Source: Xenoacremonium recifei (taxonomy: Eukaryota > Ascomycota > Sordariomycetes > Hypocreales > Nectriaceae). Taken from it: 64,000 nucleotides of DNA. Below the pieces are notes generated by a model. That model did no database searches. It saw only the letters and a list, made by a program, of their open reading frames with translations, and was not told the DNA's origin. The translations under genes and the position numbers were made by a program. Of the stretch, positions 42,439-54,073 are shown in pieces (position 1 is the first letter of the stretch; each line of letters begins with the position of its first letter). The stretch lies in assembly GCA_012184525.1 (NCBI GenBank), contig WOFQ01000001.1:124001-188000 (forward strand). Direction: 5' to 3'.

Positions 42439-43793
42439 TTATGATGCTCCTCTGGTCGATGATGCCTCGCGGCGAATGCAAGCTTCACAGAAACCTGATC
42501 GTACCTTGGCTTTAGAGAGCATAAAGTCAGGCTCAGAATTGTCCAGGGAGTTCCAACCGCCGTCCTGCTCGACGATCGTCACGTGGTCGCTATGAATGCT
42601 ATCGCCAGGCCGCTGGTAGCAGGACTCGCACCACCACTTGTTGCAGCTGGGACAGTATCGCTCGCTGAGACAATCAACACAACGAGGAACAAATCCAGTG
42701 CAAGGCTGGTGAGGCAAGGTTGCAGCACGGATCGACGAAGACTGGATAGGAGGGGGCGACAAGAGAGGCAGCTTTGAAAGATCGTTGCAATCTGGCTGAA
42801 GCATGCCCTCAGGAGCCTTTCCACAAGATGCGCAGCCACCCACAGCAAAGGTCGCGATAGCTGGGCCACAGCTGGCGACGAGCGGTGTCTTGCCGAATGC
42901 GCGCGAGTTGTGATGTCTCGGGCCCTGGCAAAGAACAGCATCAAAGGAAATGACATCTTGGCATGCCAAGAGGCACCGAGCCCACTCCTCGTTGATCGGC
43001 CGGTTGAGAATCTGGCCTCTCTTCGACCACCAAGGGTCTGCTTCATCGTGAGCAGCAGCAGGGAGAGCCTTGTGGCTCATCTGGTTCATAACTTCCCCGG
43101 TGGACTTGTGCGCCGACGTCGGCGCATGGAGCGCTGGGGCACTGGCCTCCATAGAACCAAAGACATACAGCGCCGTGAGCTTGAGCGAGCCCTTCGGACG
43201 AGAAGGGCGGCAAGCGTAGGTCAAGGCGCCGCGCAATTTGCCCTGGTTGAGGTTCTTGGCGTCGCGGATCGACAAGAGACGCACATTGTATTTGGGATCG
43301 TTGATGATCTCGTGGCAGATCTCGGCCGTCACGGACAGACCGTCCAGAATCAGAGTCTGGACATCTTGAAGAAGGAATCGCCGGTTGAGGGTCGCGAATA
43401 CGCCTCTCAGGGGCCCGGAGTAGAACCTGGAAGCACATCGGGTTAGATAGATGTCCCTTAGTAAATAGGATGTCAAGTATATACGTACTCATCTTCAGTC
43501 AAGTGCACATCGAGCAGAACGTTGTGCCATTCAAGTCGATCACGGTCACTAGTGTCGACGTGGGCCTGAGCTGTCTTAACATGCGTCAGGTCCAGATGGC
43601 GGAAGACGCCAGGCGTCTCGTTGACGAGGAAGCGGAAGGCCTTGCTAGTAGCTGCGAGGTTGACCAAGCTGGACACGGGCAGGTAGGGGACGGTGTTGGT
43701 GAGGACGAGGGTATTGCAGAAGACGTCAAATAGTGTCAAGATCGTTGGTTGGATCTCTGCGCGCGTTCGGTGGTCGTCGATGGCTTGGTTCAT
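42439..43793 (-). CDS. F-box-like protein with Cys-rich zinc-binding C-terminus
   Basis: Two exons on the minus strand, 43793-43489 and 43426-42439, for 430 residues. An F-box-like segment lies at about residues 35-70 (VPYLPVSSLVNLAATSKAFR, then FRHLDL), which would bind Skp1 in an SCF ubiquitin ligase. A helical or LRR-like middle follows with LQDVQTLILDGLS and VRLLSIRDAKNLN. The C-terminus has many paired cysteines: CASCGKAPEG, CVDCLSERYCPSCNKWWCES with CYQ, and CEACIRRE, suggesting a zinc-bound substrate-recognition module. The ligase substrate is unknown. It is head to head with the UFD1-AZUL gene, so two ubiquitin-pathway genes share one intergenic region. The intron 43488-43427 splits a Glu codon and is needed to join the frames. 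Confidence 0.8.
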
Positions 43794-45567
43794 GTCAGGC
43801 TGCCAGAACCCAGGTCACTAGCAAGATGCGAATGAATGTTGGCCCTATTGGGAATGAAGGTGAGGTTGGATGACCAGGAGAGAAAAGAAGAGGTCCGACA
43901 TCAGAGAGGAGGTCGGGAGATATCAACCTCCATGACAAGGTACTGTAGGTAATAAGACAAGTTGCATACCGCCGCAAGCCAGCGGCAGGGCGGTCCGTCA
44001 TTCGTTGAAATGGTCCAGGATGGGATAGGATAGGATTGGCGAGCTGGGGTGGTTTCGCCAAGCCAGCTACCATGATCCACGACCCATGCCATGGACCATG
44101 GCTGCTTCGTCGAACAGGGTTGGCTGACAAGCTGGCAAGCTCACCAGAAGGGGGGGAGGAGACCAGCCCGGCGGATACTTTGGCGGGTGTCAAGATCGGC
44201 CCGTGTTTGTGAACAGCGCTTGTCATGGCCCTCTCTGGCGTCTCTCGGTGGTCTCGGGCTCGGTGTTAGACCTCATCGCATCACCGTCCGCCTTATCGGT
44301 AGGTTATGCGCGCCATTAGACAGTCGAGTCGCGCTGCGGATGGCGGTGGACGGCGAATGGGCGGGCAAGACGTAATGCGTTTACGGCCTCGTGGCCCTCG
44401 CTCGCAACCTTGCTTTGCATTTCCACCCCCTTTGCACCCCTTGCCAGCGCTCCTCCAGTGTTCCCACTCTCAGTGTCTTGCCGGTGTTCCCACCTCTTAC
44501 CACCCCCGCCCCGGGCCAGTCGGAGTGCCCAGCTTGCCAGCTTCAGCAGGGCGCGCCGCCGGTCATGCTCCAGCTCCGCCAGCCTGGACGGCCGTTTCGA
44601 CAGCCGTAGTCTCACATGTTACGATTCGGGCTGCCAACCAGCCGGGGATCAGTCCGATGCGGTGCTGGAAGTCGCAGACCTTACCTGATCAACGTACCAG
44701 AATCTGGGGGCACCGGCCGTCCGCAGATCACTGGAAGGTCGGTGACCAGAGCGGTGTGGGGGCGCCCTGGAAGGCAGTGAGATTGTCCAAGGTGTCTGTC
44801 GTGTCCAGAGCGAGATGACGCTGCCGTGCGTGGCCGTCCAGCTTGCTCGCTTTGGGCTGGTGGTGGTTGCGCAGATGCAGGGCGCCGTTGCTTTTGCTGA
44901 GCTCAAGCTCCCCGTCAAGGACCCTCAAGGGTCTCCGCTGCGTGGGGGATCTCAACCTTGGAGCGCGAGTCATCTGAAGCGCGAGCGAATCGTCTGCTCG
45001 CCTGCGCCGCTTTGTTGGTGAGCAGGTGAGCCTTCCAAGACGGGCGTTTGATGGGGAGCGGCGTGGCGCCGGCGTGGCGAAACAGTCAACGCGCTGAGAT
45101 GCTGTTGACGGTGAGCAGATGGTCTTTCCACGAAGAGCATCCGTGCCGCATCGCCAGATTGGTGCCAAACGGAGCAATCCTCATGATCAATACGTTCCTG
45201 ATTTAAGGGATTCGGGAAAGTGCATCATGAGGGACCATTCTGAGGTTGGTCTCTGTCACACGTTGATGACTACGGTCTGTGCACGTGACCCGCCCGTGAG
45301 GCCTGGGAGAAGCTTCTAGGAGCCTGGCAAAGCTCGCGATATCAGTAGAAAACCAACGAAGCCGCTGACTGATCATTGTCGCCTGCCATGTCTTGAACTG
45401 CCCAGCTTACTTCCACCACTTCTGTTCGGCTTGTCTTGACGAGACTTCTTCATTATCATGGAGAACAGCGATTTTGAAGCTTCTCGACCTGTCCCTCCTC
45501 CACTGCGGACTCAACCGCAACTCGCATCCTCGCGATAAAACAACCCCTCCGCTGCGCATTCCTCACA
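43794..45567. promoter_or_regulatory. Divergent promoter, F-box / UFD1-AZUL
   Basis: About 1.77 kb between head-to-head genes with no supportable gene. Long open frames between 44300 and 45180 overlap on both strands and have no motif. Visible small elements are a 15-base palindrome GCCATGG-A-CCATGGC at 44088-44102, a GGATA triplet run near 44021-44036, and a repeated GTGTTCCCAC word near 44458 and 44491. Functions are unknown. Confidence 0.4.
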
Positions 45568-47814
45568 ATGGACGAACCCACGACTTTACAATGGTCTGGT
45601 GCATTTCCAGTCCTTCATCCGGCCGAACTCTCCTCCAAGAATCTTCGCGGCGACAAAATTCTCCTTCCACAATCGGCGCTCGAACAACTTCTCTTGGCCA
45701 GTCGGACGCAATCCTCGACTAGCGATGCATACTCCTCCCGCTATGGAGCTTTTGCGAACGAACCGAACTCTCAGCAACTCCCTCACCCATTAATGTTTCG
45801 ACTGCGAAACCCTAGCAATGGGAATGTAGTCTTCGCGGGCATCCAAGAATTCTCGGCCTCCGAAGGAGCCATGGCGTTGAGCCCTTTCCTCGCCGATGCT
45901 CTAGGAATAGAAGGGAAGGACTTCGTAATAGACAAGATTGGCGATGGAGCAGATCCGGACGCTCCAATAGATCTGACAGGGGAAGGCGACAAGCTCCAAA
46001 TTTCGGTTCAGGCGCGACAACTGCCCAAGGGAACTTACGTGCGCCTACGGCCGCTCGAAGCTGGATATAACCCCGACGATTGGAAACCTCTGCTCGAACG
46101 ACAGCTACGCAACAACTTCACCACGCTGAGTAAAAATGCTATTCTCGCAGTCAAGGGCTCTCGGGGCGAAGAATTCAAGCTACTGGTGGACAAGTTCTCG
46201 CCTGAAGGGGATGGGATTTGTGTGGTAGACACGGACCTGGAGGTCGATATCGAGGCGCTCAACGAGGAACAAGCCCGTGAAACCATGAAAAAGATCATGA
46301 CCACAGCACAAAACGGCTCTGGCAGTGGCACTTCCAAAGGCGGCGAGATTGACATCTGGAAGCCAGTCGAAGGCCAGGTCTTGTCCAACGAATACGTTGA
46401 CTACTCACTCCCTTCTTGGGACCGATCTCGGGAACTTGTTATTGAGCTTTCCACTCAGGAGGATGAGGGATCTCTTGACTTATTCGTGTCGCCAAAATCC
46501 TCCCTCCAACGAGCTTCACCTCGTCAGGCGGCGCATGTTTTTGGAGACTTTTCATCACCCAAGGACGGAACGAAGATAATATCGATATCACCCACGAATG
46601 TTGAGCTGGAAGGCGCTGAGAGCCTGCTCATCTCGGTCCACAGATATCAACATCCGGATAGCATGGAAGAGTCACTACCACCCGTTCAGTACACATTGCG
46701 AGTTCGCGCCCTCACAGCAGGCGAACATACTTCTACATCGAATGGTGATGGTCCTCAAGCTGAAGAGCATTCCCCTGATGACGCACAATGTGGAAACTGT
46801 TTGCAATGGGTACCAAAGCGTACCATGGTCCTACACGAAAGCTTCTGCCGGCGGAATAATATCCTCTGCCCTCACTGCCGATCGGTCTTCAAGAAGGGTT
46901 CTCCCGAGTGGGACGCCCACTGGCACTGTGACAAGGACGAAGCTCACGGAAACTCGGAGTTCAGTAGAATGAAGCATGACGACGTTTTTCACACTGATCG
47001 CCAGTGCCCGTCTTGCGAGTTCTCGACCAATTCTCTTCCTGATCTCGCCCGCCATCAGACAAGCGTGTGTCCCGGGAAGCTCATATTATGTCGATTTTGC
47101 CATCTGGAAGTGCCCCAAGAAGGTGATCCATTCAATCCCAGCCCGGAGGTGGTTCTGTCGGGGCTCACAGCACACGAGCTCGCGGATGGTGCTCGAACTA
47201 CCGAGTGTCATCTTTGTGACAAGATCGTTCGCCTCCGAGATATGGAGACACACCTTAAACATCATGAGCTCGACAAAGTTGCTCGGTCTCTGCCAGATAT
47301 TTGCATGAACGTCAATTGCGGACGAACACTGCATGGTGTTGGACCTAGGGGCCAGGTCGGTTCTGGAAGTGGACAGGGGCAGAATCCAGGCAGCAACATT
47401 GGTCTATGCTCCATCTGCTTTGGCCCTTTGTATGTGAGCCTCCACGACCCAGAGGGCAAGGCATTACGACGAAGGATAGAACGAAGATATCTGAGCCAGC
47501 TCATGACTGGTTGTGGGAAGAGCTATTGCGCCAACGAATGGTGCAAGACAGGCCGAGCAAACGCGGGACTAGACGCCAAGCCTTCGAACACCAAGGAGTT
47601 ACTGCCTCTGATTCGATCTCAATTGGCAAAAATGTCAGAACCATATCATTTTTGCGTGGATCAGACGAGTCAAAATGGACGCAAGTTGGCAGAGATGTTG
47701 GCGTCAGAAAAGGTCTGGGATCTAGAGTGGTGCATTGCGGCCGCTGAGGCGGAAAAGGGGGACCTGGATAAGATGAGGGATTGGCTGCGTGCTTGGGCAC
47801 CAACGAGAATCTGA
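45568..47814 (+). CDS. UFD1-domain protein fused to zinc fingers and an AZUL module
   Basis: Intronless gene for 748 residues. Residues about 1-210 are a UFD1 fold: SGAFPVLHPAELSSKNLRGD, KILLPQSALEQLL, MFRLRN, ASEGAMALSPFLADALGI and KGTYVRLRPLEAGY. UFD1 with Npl4 guides Cdc48/p97 to ubiquitinated substrates. A linker domain follows (about 270-400), then C2H2/TRAF-like fingers from about 407 (CGNCLQWVPKRTMVLHESFC, CPHCRSVF, CPSCEFSTNSLPDLARH, CRFCHLEV, CHLCDKIVRLRDMETHLKHH). At about 612-665 is IERRYLSQLMTGCGKSYCAN then EWC, which matches the AZUL zinc finger at the N-terminus of the ligase UBE3A. It is much longer than canonical Ufd1 (about 360 residues), so it is a distinct protein. A role in ubiquitin recognition is likely. 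The exact partner is unknown. Confidence 0.88.
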   Translation: MDEPTTLQWSGAFPVLHPAELSSKNLRGDKILLPQSALEQLLLASRTQSSTSDAYSSRYGAFANEPNSQQLPHPLMFRLRNPSNGNVVFAGIQEFSASEGAMALSPFLADALGIEGKDFVIDKIGDGADPDAPIDLTGEGDKLQISVQARQLPKGTYVRLRPLEAGYNPDDWKPLLERQLRNNFTTLSKNAILAVKGSRGEEFKLLVDKFSPEGDGICVVDTDLEVDIEALNEEQARETMKKIMTTAQNGSGSGTSKGGEIDIWKPVEGQVLSNEYVDYSLPSWDRSRELVIELSTQEDEGSLDLFVSPKSSLQRASPRQAAHVFGDFSSPKDGTKIISISPTNVELEGAESLLISVHRYQHPDSMEESLPPVQYTLRVRALTAGEHTSTSNGDGPQAEEHSPDDAQCGNCLQWVPKRTMVLHESFCRRNNILCPHCRSVFKKGSPEWDAHWHCDKDEAHGNSEFSRMKHDDVFHTDRQCPSCEFSTNSLPDLARHQTSVCPGKLILCRFCHLEVPQEGDPFNPSPEVVLSGLTAHELADGARTTECHLCDKIVRLRDMETHLKHHELDKVARSLPDICMNVNCGRTLHGVGPRGQVGSGSGQGQNPGSNIGLCSICFGPLYVSLHDPEGKALRRRIERRYLSQLMTGCGKSYCANEWCKTGRANAGLDAKPSNTKELLPLIRSQLAKMSEPYHFCVDQTSQNGRKLAEMLASEKVWDLEWCIAAAEAEKGDLDKMRDWLRAWAPTRI

Positions 47815-50800
47815 TTGTCAGCGTGGAGTTTGGATGGTATATCAGGCGTGTGATATTACGAATATATGATGCATAGACGGTCGGTCATAGAAACGGGAAT
47901 GCCTTTGCGAAGGCTTTGAAGATGATTTTCTCTCTCCCTTTACTCAACTTCTTAGTGATATAATGCGTGGAGTGGTGCTCACGATCAGTTGCTCGATCAA
48001 AGCTTTTACCGAACACGGAAGAAATCACACAGAGTCAGCGCCAAGCATCGCACCTAATTGACAACTTCGGAACCCAATCTTACTTAGCCGCCACTAATCT
48101 CAAGAATGGTGACACGTCGCTCATCAAGTTTCCCGCGCTGAGATGAACGTGGCTTACGACAATTTGCTTACACGAGACGCCATCACATCTGAGGACCAAT
48201 CTCTGGAGATCTTGATAGACAGGGATATCGGCGAACCCCACGCAGTGCAAGGAGTCGAAAAAGCAAAGCGTGAACAAGGGCAGTAGATCTAGCATCGTTT
48301 CTGTATTGCCTGCCACCACGCCCAATGCAACCCCGGCCCGGTTCAGCAAGCGGTTGCATTGACCCGGGCTGGGTGGAGGTTGCCAGCCACGAGCATGGGA
48401 GAATCGTGTCTTGGCTGCCGCCTCACTTTAGGTATCAATATGACGCTGCGGGGGTCAGCTTGAGACTTGAAGATGATCTTCATTGCTGATGCGCATCTTT
48501 ATAGATACCTGCTCCATACGCGATATGTCGTCCTGGGTACAATGAGCGATACAAGCTGGTGACTGAAGGAATTGAGATGATACTCTATTGCATATTCTCT
48601 CATACAACGCAGCAAACGAAGAGTAGCTCCCGGTAGAGCTTACACTTTCCTAGCTTTGACTTCCCAAATAAGACATAGTTGAACATTGTGTTGTTGGGGA
48701 AACACAAGTATTGTGGCTTGCCTTGTTAACTCTAATTTCTATGCGTCGTTTTATCAGGATGCTGTAAAGTTTGATTTGAGAATGATGAGTGACGCAAACG
48801 GTTCTTTCCCGAGAAAAACCAGTTCATCTTGTAATCTCAACAAGAAAAATTTGCAAAACTTTCCAAAGGTGCTGCGTCAGTAACGTCAAGTTGGAACTGA
48901 TGTTGTAGATACCCTAGAGTGAGGCTTGGTATTTGGAACCTTTTGCAGCACTGAGGAAAATTTACTGAAAGCGATTTAGAAGTTGACTCAATTAGAGAAT
49001 CGAGTAACCAAATATTTTTGTTGTGACGCCCGGCTGAAGTATTTCTGAAAGATTGCGTTCAAGAAAGGTCTCGAGGTTTTGCACCCGTGTGAGGATGGAC
49101 TTTGTTCAAATTAAGGCAAGCTTTTTAGCGTGAACTACGGAGCTGTAGTTTATTCTCAGAGCGTGTTAACCTGTTTCCGATGCATCGCTCTCTCACCACG
49201 GTGTCACCGCAACTTGGAAGCCAATTCGGAACCACAGGATGGCCTTCCTCGTCATCACACATGTTGGACATCATTCATTGGCGAAGATGAACAGGGATTT
49301 GATGCTACGACCGATCTCGACCCGACGGAGAGTTTCATCCCGACAATCCCGGCAGACCCGTCAAAACCGGAGCTTGGCGGTGCACCGATGGGCCGGCCTT
49401 CGGTGAAGCAAGTGCCGATGATTCATTGTCAACCGGTGAGGGACCGGGCGTGAGGCTTTTGGCGATGGTTACAGATTGGCGGTTACTTCAAGAAAAGCAC
49501 GGTAGCCGTATGATTTACATTTACTGGTTCGAGGCTGCAAGCACACCGCGATTGAAGCATTGAGATGCTGACGGGTGACGTGGACGTTGCGTGGCTTGTC
49601 ATCGGGCTTTTCAACATTGCCTCACGGAGAGTATCTCTTGGAGAATCCCACTGTGCCCGCGGCGCCCGTTTGAAGTGCCGTACAGTAGAAAAACTCCGGT
49701 GGAGAGGGCCAGCGACCCGAGCTAAAAGCATGTGAAGTCAGTGGTTGGATACCTAGTAGCACCGTATTCGGAACAGGATAGACAGCGGGTTTATGCGTAG
49801 ATTTTGGGCTTCAACCATGAATCCTGTCTGGGCCAGCGTCGAGCTCGCTGCCGCTGCCGCCGCCGGATCCCCCGGAGCTGCGACGTGTCGCGTGATGGGC
49901 AAAGCGCGCAAACCAGACGGCGAAGAAACGGTGAAGACGGCTGTGAACTAGACGAATTGCATGATCTGAGAAGATCGACGACGAGGTGGTATTTGAACTC
50001 TGCGAGAAGTGAGGGATTGCGTGAGATGTAAGGTGCTCGCTCGCTTCGATGCACCAAGGCTGATGTCATTTTGAGCAAGACGAGAGAGGGACCTTTGTAA
50101 GCTCGGAAAAGTACGTACCTTACCTGATTCTTGCCGTGCGAAATACGTACTGCTCATGCGTGCACCGGATATCCTGTTTCTGATATTGATTGGAAACGTG
50201 TATGCGTCTTAATGCAGCTGCACCACTTGCATGTGACATTTGCATGCTATGCTACATCCCATCTCCGCGATGAACCTTCTGCGAGCGATCGATCCAGCCA
50301 AGAATCCAATCTGATTGATCCAGGCGGATGGGACGACGGTTAAAGTGAGAGTGCGGTGTCGGCTCGGATATTGTAGAGAAGGGCCCGCTGGAAGACCCCG
50401 CTGGAGGCTGGAGAGGCCCCCGCCCGGGGCGCTGAGGCGAGCGGCGTTCAGGGCCTCAGCGCCTAAGGATTAGTGGATCGGGCGCCTGTGCAGGGGACCT
50501 TCGGGACCAGGCCAGCTGGAGTCCAGCCTCCCCCCCCGCACGATTTGGGTGCCGACCGAGCGACGGATGGGCCTCCGCTGTGTCATCCAGCGCACTAACA
50601 CTAACAGCGCCGCGCAGGGGATCCCACGGAAGCACGGTAGCGCATCTAGCAGGGCACCTTAGGCTACTTCCAGGTTCCATTAGCATTAGCTCCCCCGCCA
50701 GCAGCCAGCCTCTCTCCTCTCTCCCACCTTCCATGGCTCCTGCCCGCTGCTTCCTGCTTCGGGTCCGGCCAGTCCAGCCCGTCCAGCCCAGTCCAGTCCA

Positions 50801-51511
50801 GTTCCATCCATTCCCATCTTCCGGCCTCTACACCTCCAACCTCCATCCACAGAGCCCAGAATCTCCTCGGAGCAAACGTCTCGCCATCATCGCCGTCCGC
50901 AACTGACTGCGCCCTCCTGCGACCGCAGCTGCCGTGGTCTTCCCCGTCCTCTTTGTTGCCGAATCCCCCGCCTCGCAACGGCCGCCCGCATCGCCCGCCG
51001 CCTCTCGATCCCTGCCACCCCCAACACTCCGATCGACCTCATCGCCATCTTATCGTCGCCCGGCCGCACCCCAAGTGTACATACACAGCCCGCCATAATC
51101 GCCAGACGCCTATAGACATCTTGCGGCTCTGGAATTCGCCCGACTCACCCATCGTTCGACCCCCCAAAGCCTCGCTTTCAACACCGAAATGATCTCATGG
51201 GCGAGTCTCGTCATCTGACGCTTGTCCCCCGTTCCTTACCCGTCGTGGCCCTTTGGTCAGAGAATCACACACGTCTCACCATAACCGTCTTGACGAACTG
51301 CTGTTCGAAGTTTTTATAAAACCCTCTGGGTTGGCGGAACTTCCCTTGTCGCGACGCCACACACCACCTGTAATAGACCGCCTCCCCAGCGATATACGGT
51401 GACAGTTTAAACGGTCACATTTGTTGCGCGAAGCAGCTTTACTTATTGATTAAAGTTGAGGAAACTGGGAAATATTGGTTGCGCATACAAACACATCACC
51501 GGAGAGTCACC
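47815..51511. other. Gene-poor region upstream of SIP5
   Basis: About 3.7 kb without a supportable gene. Open frames are short or overlap on both strands. From about 50560 to 51500 the sequence is C/T-rich and probably holds the long SIP5 promoter and 5' leader. A CCAGTCC-type simple repeat lies at 50769-50812. No tRNA, snRNA or mobile element was recognised. Confidence 0.45.
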
Positions 51512-54073
51512 ATGGGCAACTCCAATACCAAGGAGTCTCGCCCCGAAGCAGTTGACCGGTCTGCAGGCCGTCGTGCTTCGCTTGTCGAGGCGAGCCCGGC
51601 ACGCGACCATGGCCGAGACGCAAACGCTCGCGGTTCCCGGACTCGTGTGAGTCGCGCCGACCTCACCTTTCTTGGTATCGGCCATGGGTCTTCTTCTCGT
51701 GATCGAGACCGCTCAGACGCCCCGTTCGAGCGCCGGGAGACCAAGCAGGAGAGGGAAGCTCGGCGTCTTGAACGGGAGCGTGCCGCTCGCGCAAAAGAGC
51801 GTGAGCGAAGTCTAAAAGAAGAGCACGTTGACGGAGGCTTTCTAGTTACGCTTGGAACTTATACGGGCACGGAGGACTTCAGCAAACCAGTCGTCAGGCA
51901 GCTTCAGGTAAGCTTGGGATCCCGAACGAACATGGGTATTGGGATTTCTGTAGCTGACATATACATCTAGATCGAGCGCAAACTGGCCCCCTTCTGGCGA
52001 GGCCTGAACGACTGGTCCGAGAGTTGGGCAGAGCATCAGCTTATCGCCGCAGCTCGAGGTCTTCCTATACCCGCCGCCGATGCGCCACCGGAGCCAGACG
52101 TCGAAGGCCAGCCCTGCCCGTATCCCGCGGGAGATAGATCTAGCATACCATCGCCGTCGCAGAATGTCCACAACTTGACGGTACCCATGGGCCCGCGAAC
52201 GATGTCTGCCGCCTCAGATCGCAGCAACCATGGTGACAACGGCCACGGTAGCGGGACACCTTTCCTCCATGCTGCGCGAAGCAAGGCCTTTGCAGCCCTT
52301 AGCGTGGGTTCGAGGAATGGCTCGTCGACCGATCTTACGCCCAAGGAGACGTCCCTGCCTCACGATCCCTTCGTCAACGGCCAACCCATCGAAGTGTTTC
52401 TATACAAGGACGCTACAGAGTGCCCGATCTGCTTCCTGTCATATCCTCCGTATCTCAACAGCACCCGATGTTGTGACCAACCCATCTGCAGCGAATGTTT
52501 CGTCCAGATAAAACGAGCCGACCCTCATCTCCCCGAACACCACCCCGATGGTCAAGCCAGAGATCCTACCCAGGGTCTGACTGCTGAGGACCCTCCGGAA
52601 ATGCTCATCTCGGAACCATCTGCATGCCCGTATTGCCAACAGCCCGAGTTCGGTGTGACGTACGAACCGCCTCCTTTCCGACGAGGCCTTGCCTATGGAT
52701 CTTCCTTGCACTCATCAAATACGGCCATGTCGTCTCAGACGTCCCTACACTCGGCCGACCCCCCCAAATCTCCCTCGCAGCCTGGCCGCAGACGCACTCA
52801 CAGTCTATCGGCGAATGCACCCAACGTCATCACTACAGACCGGGTACGGCCCGACTGGGCAACAAAGCTAGCTTCCGCTCGCGCTCACCAGGCGAGACGA
52901 GCTGCTGCAGCCACGGCTCTTCATACCGCGGCGTTTTTAATGGGCGGGAGCGAACAACGGTCCATTCTACGGACCAGCAGGTTTGGCCGACGCAACACGG
53001 GGGGCAATAGCAGCGCCAACACCCCGACTGACGGCCCAGCCACACCAGGAGAAGAGCTGCCCGAGGGCCCGGAACCAGGAGCAAGAGGGTCATCCCGGGC
53101 AAACGGTCGTCGTAGCCGCATGGACGAACTCGAGGAGATGATGCTCATGGAGGCTGTCCGCCTTTCGCTCGCAGCCGAGGAGGAGCGGAAACGAAAAGAA
53201 GAGAAAGCCATCCGCAAAGAGGCTCGGAGGAGAGAAAAAGAAGAACGAAAGGCACGGAAGAAGCAGGGCGGTAACCCTTATAGCGGCAGTGCAAGCGGAG
53301 CCAGCGCCAGTAGTTTGTCTCTTGGACTCGGACGCCGACGTGGTAACAGCACGACGAGCAATCTGAGAATGGAGGCAACGGTACAGAGTGCCTCGCAAGC
53401 CTCGCGAGCTGCAGAGTCACCGACGGAAGCCAAGCCCAAGCCCGAAAGTCCTCCCAACGGCAAGGGGAAGGCAGTCGATCGAGGCCAAGCCGCTCCCGAA
53501 TCACCAGTCGAGCCAAGTTCCTCATCCAGTTCGCTGCCCATTCCTCCACCTCCTCGAGGTGGCTCACACTTGAGGCAAATGAGCAATGCTTCCTCATTAG
53601 GCTCGTCGGGAGGCGATAGTCCCTCTGGGAGCTACAAGGGCCAGGGGTACCTTGGTACCGAGAATCCTCGATCTAGCGGACTCAGCCTGGGCGCTTATAG
53701 CGACGACGATCGTGATGCCGGAAGTGCGGGTACAGAACCCATGTTCAACTTTTCGAGCCTGGCCCAGATGGTTGGCGCAAATCTCGAGGATGGAACCGCG
53801 ATTCAGGGCGAGGAGAGTGAGTCTCCTGGAACCAACACAGGATTCTCACGGCCCCTATCGCAGGTCAAGGAGGAGGACAAGGAAGAACCCGAGGCAGAAC
53901 ACGTGGAGGAAGGCGACTCAAACGGTCTAAAGATTGAGACAACCACAGACCCTTCGATGCCGAAACTCACCATCACTCCCGGAACACCAGCCCCCGTGGA
54001 CGAGGCCGAGTCGGAAAACAAGCAGCTTGGCCATTCCAGCATTATGGAACGACCGCATCCGTTCGCACAGTGA
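51512..54073 (+). CDS. SIP5: SIP5-like RING-type protein (Snf1-interacting)
   Basis: Two exons, 51512-51907 and 51971-54073, for 832 residues. The N-terminus MGNSNTKES has a Gly2 suited to N-myristoylation, as in yeast Sip5. An HVDGGFLVTLGTYTG block and IERKLAPFWRGLNDW follow, with the intron between them. The zinc region (about residues 283-372) reads CPICFLSYPPYL, RCCDQPICSECFVQIKR, SEPSACPYC, exactly the Sip5 order. IRPDW and NELEEMMLMEAVRLSL-like motifs recur later. The C-terminal 300 residues are low-complexity Ser, Glu and Lys-rich with a charged coiled-coil (RKREEKAIRKEARRREKEER region). In yeast Sip5 binds Snf1 kinase and the Reg1/Glc7 phosphatase in glucose signalling. Homologues in filamentous fungi are longer, as here. 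Ubiquitin ligase activity is possible but unshown. Confidence 0.9.

Noticed and set aside
44306..45177. Long frames on both strands between the F-box and UFD1-AZUL genes
   Set aside because: Two strands are open over the same bases, with Pro/Ser/Arg-rich text and no motifs. I treat the stretch as promoter.
49130..49453. 107-codon frame with CFRC...C spacing that recalls a zinc cluster
   Set aside because: Only three of the six required cysteines are spaced correctly, and the basic residues between them are missing.
49849..49953. Possible small gene near 49.8-50.0 kb
   Set aside because: Frames on both strands are under 100 codons, Arg-rich and without motifs.
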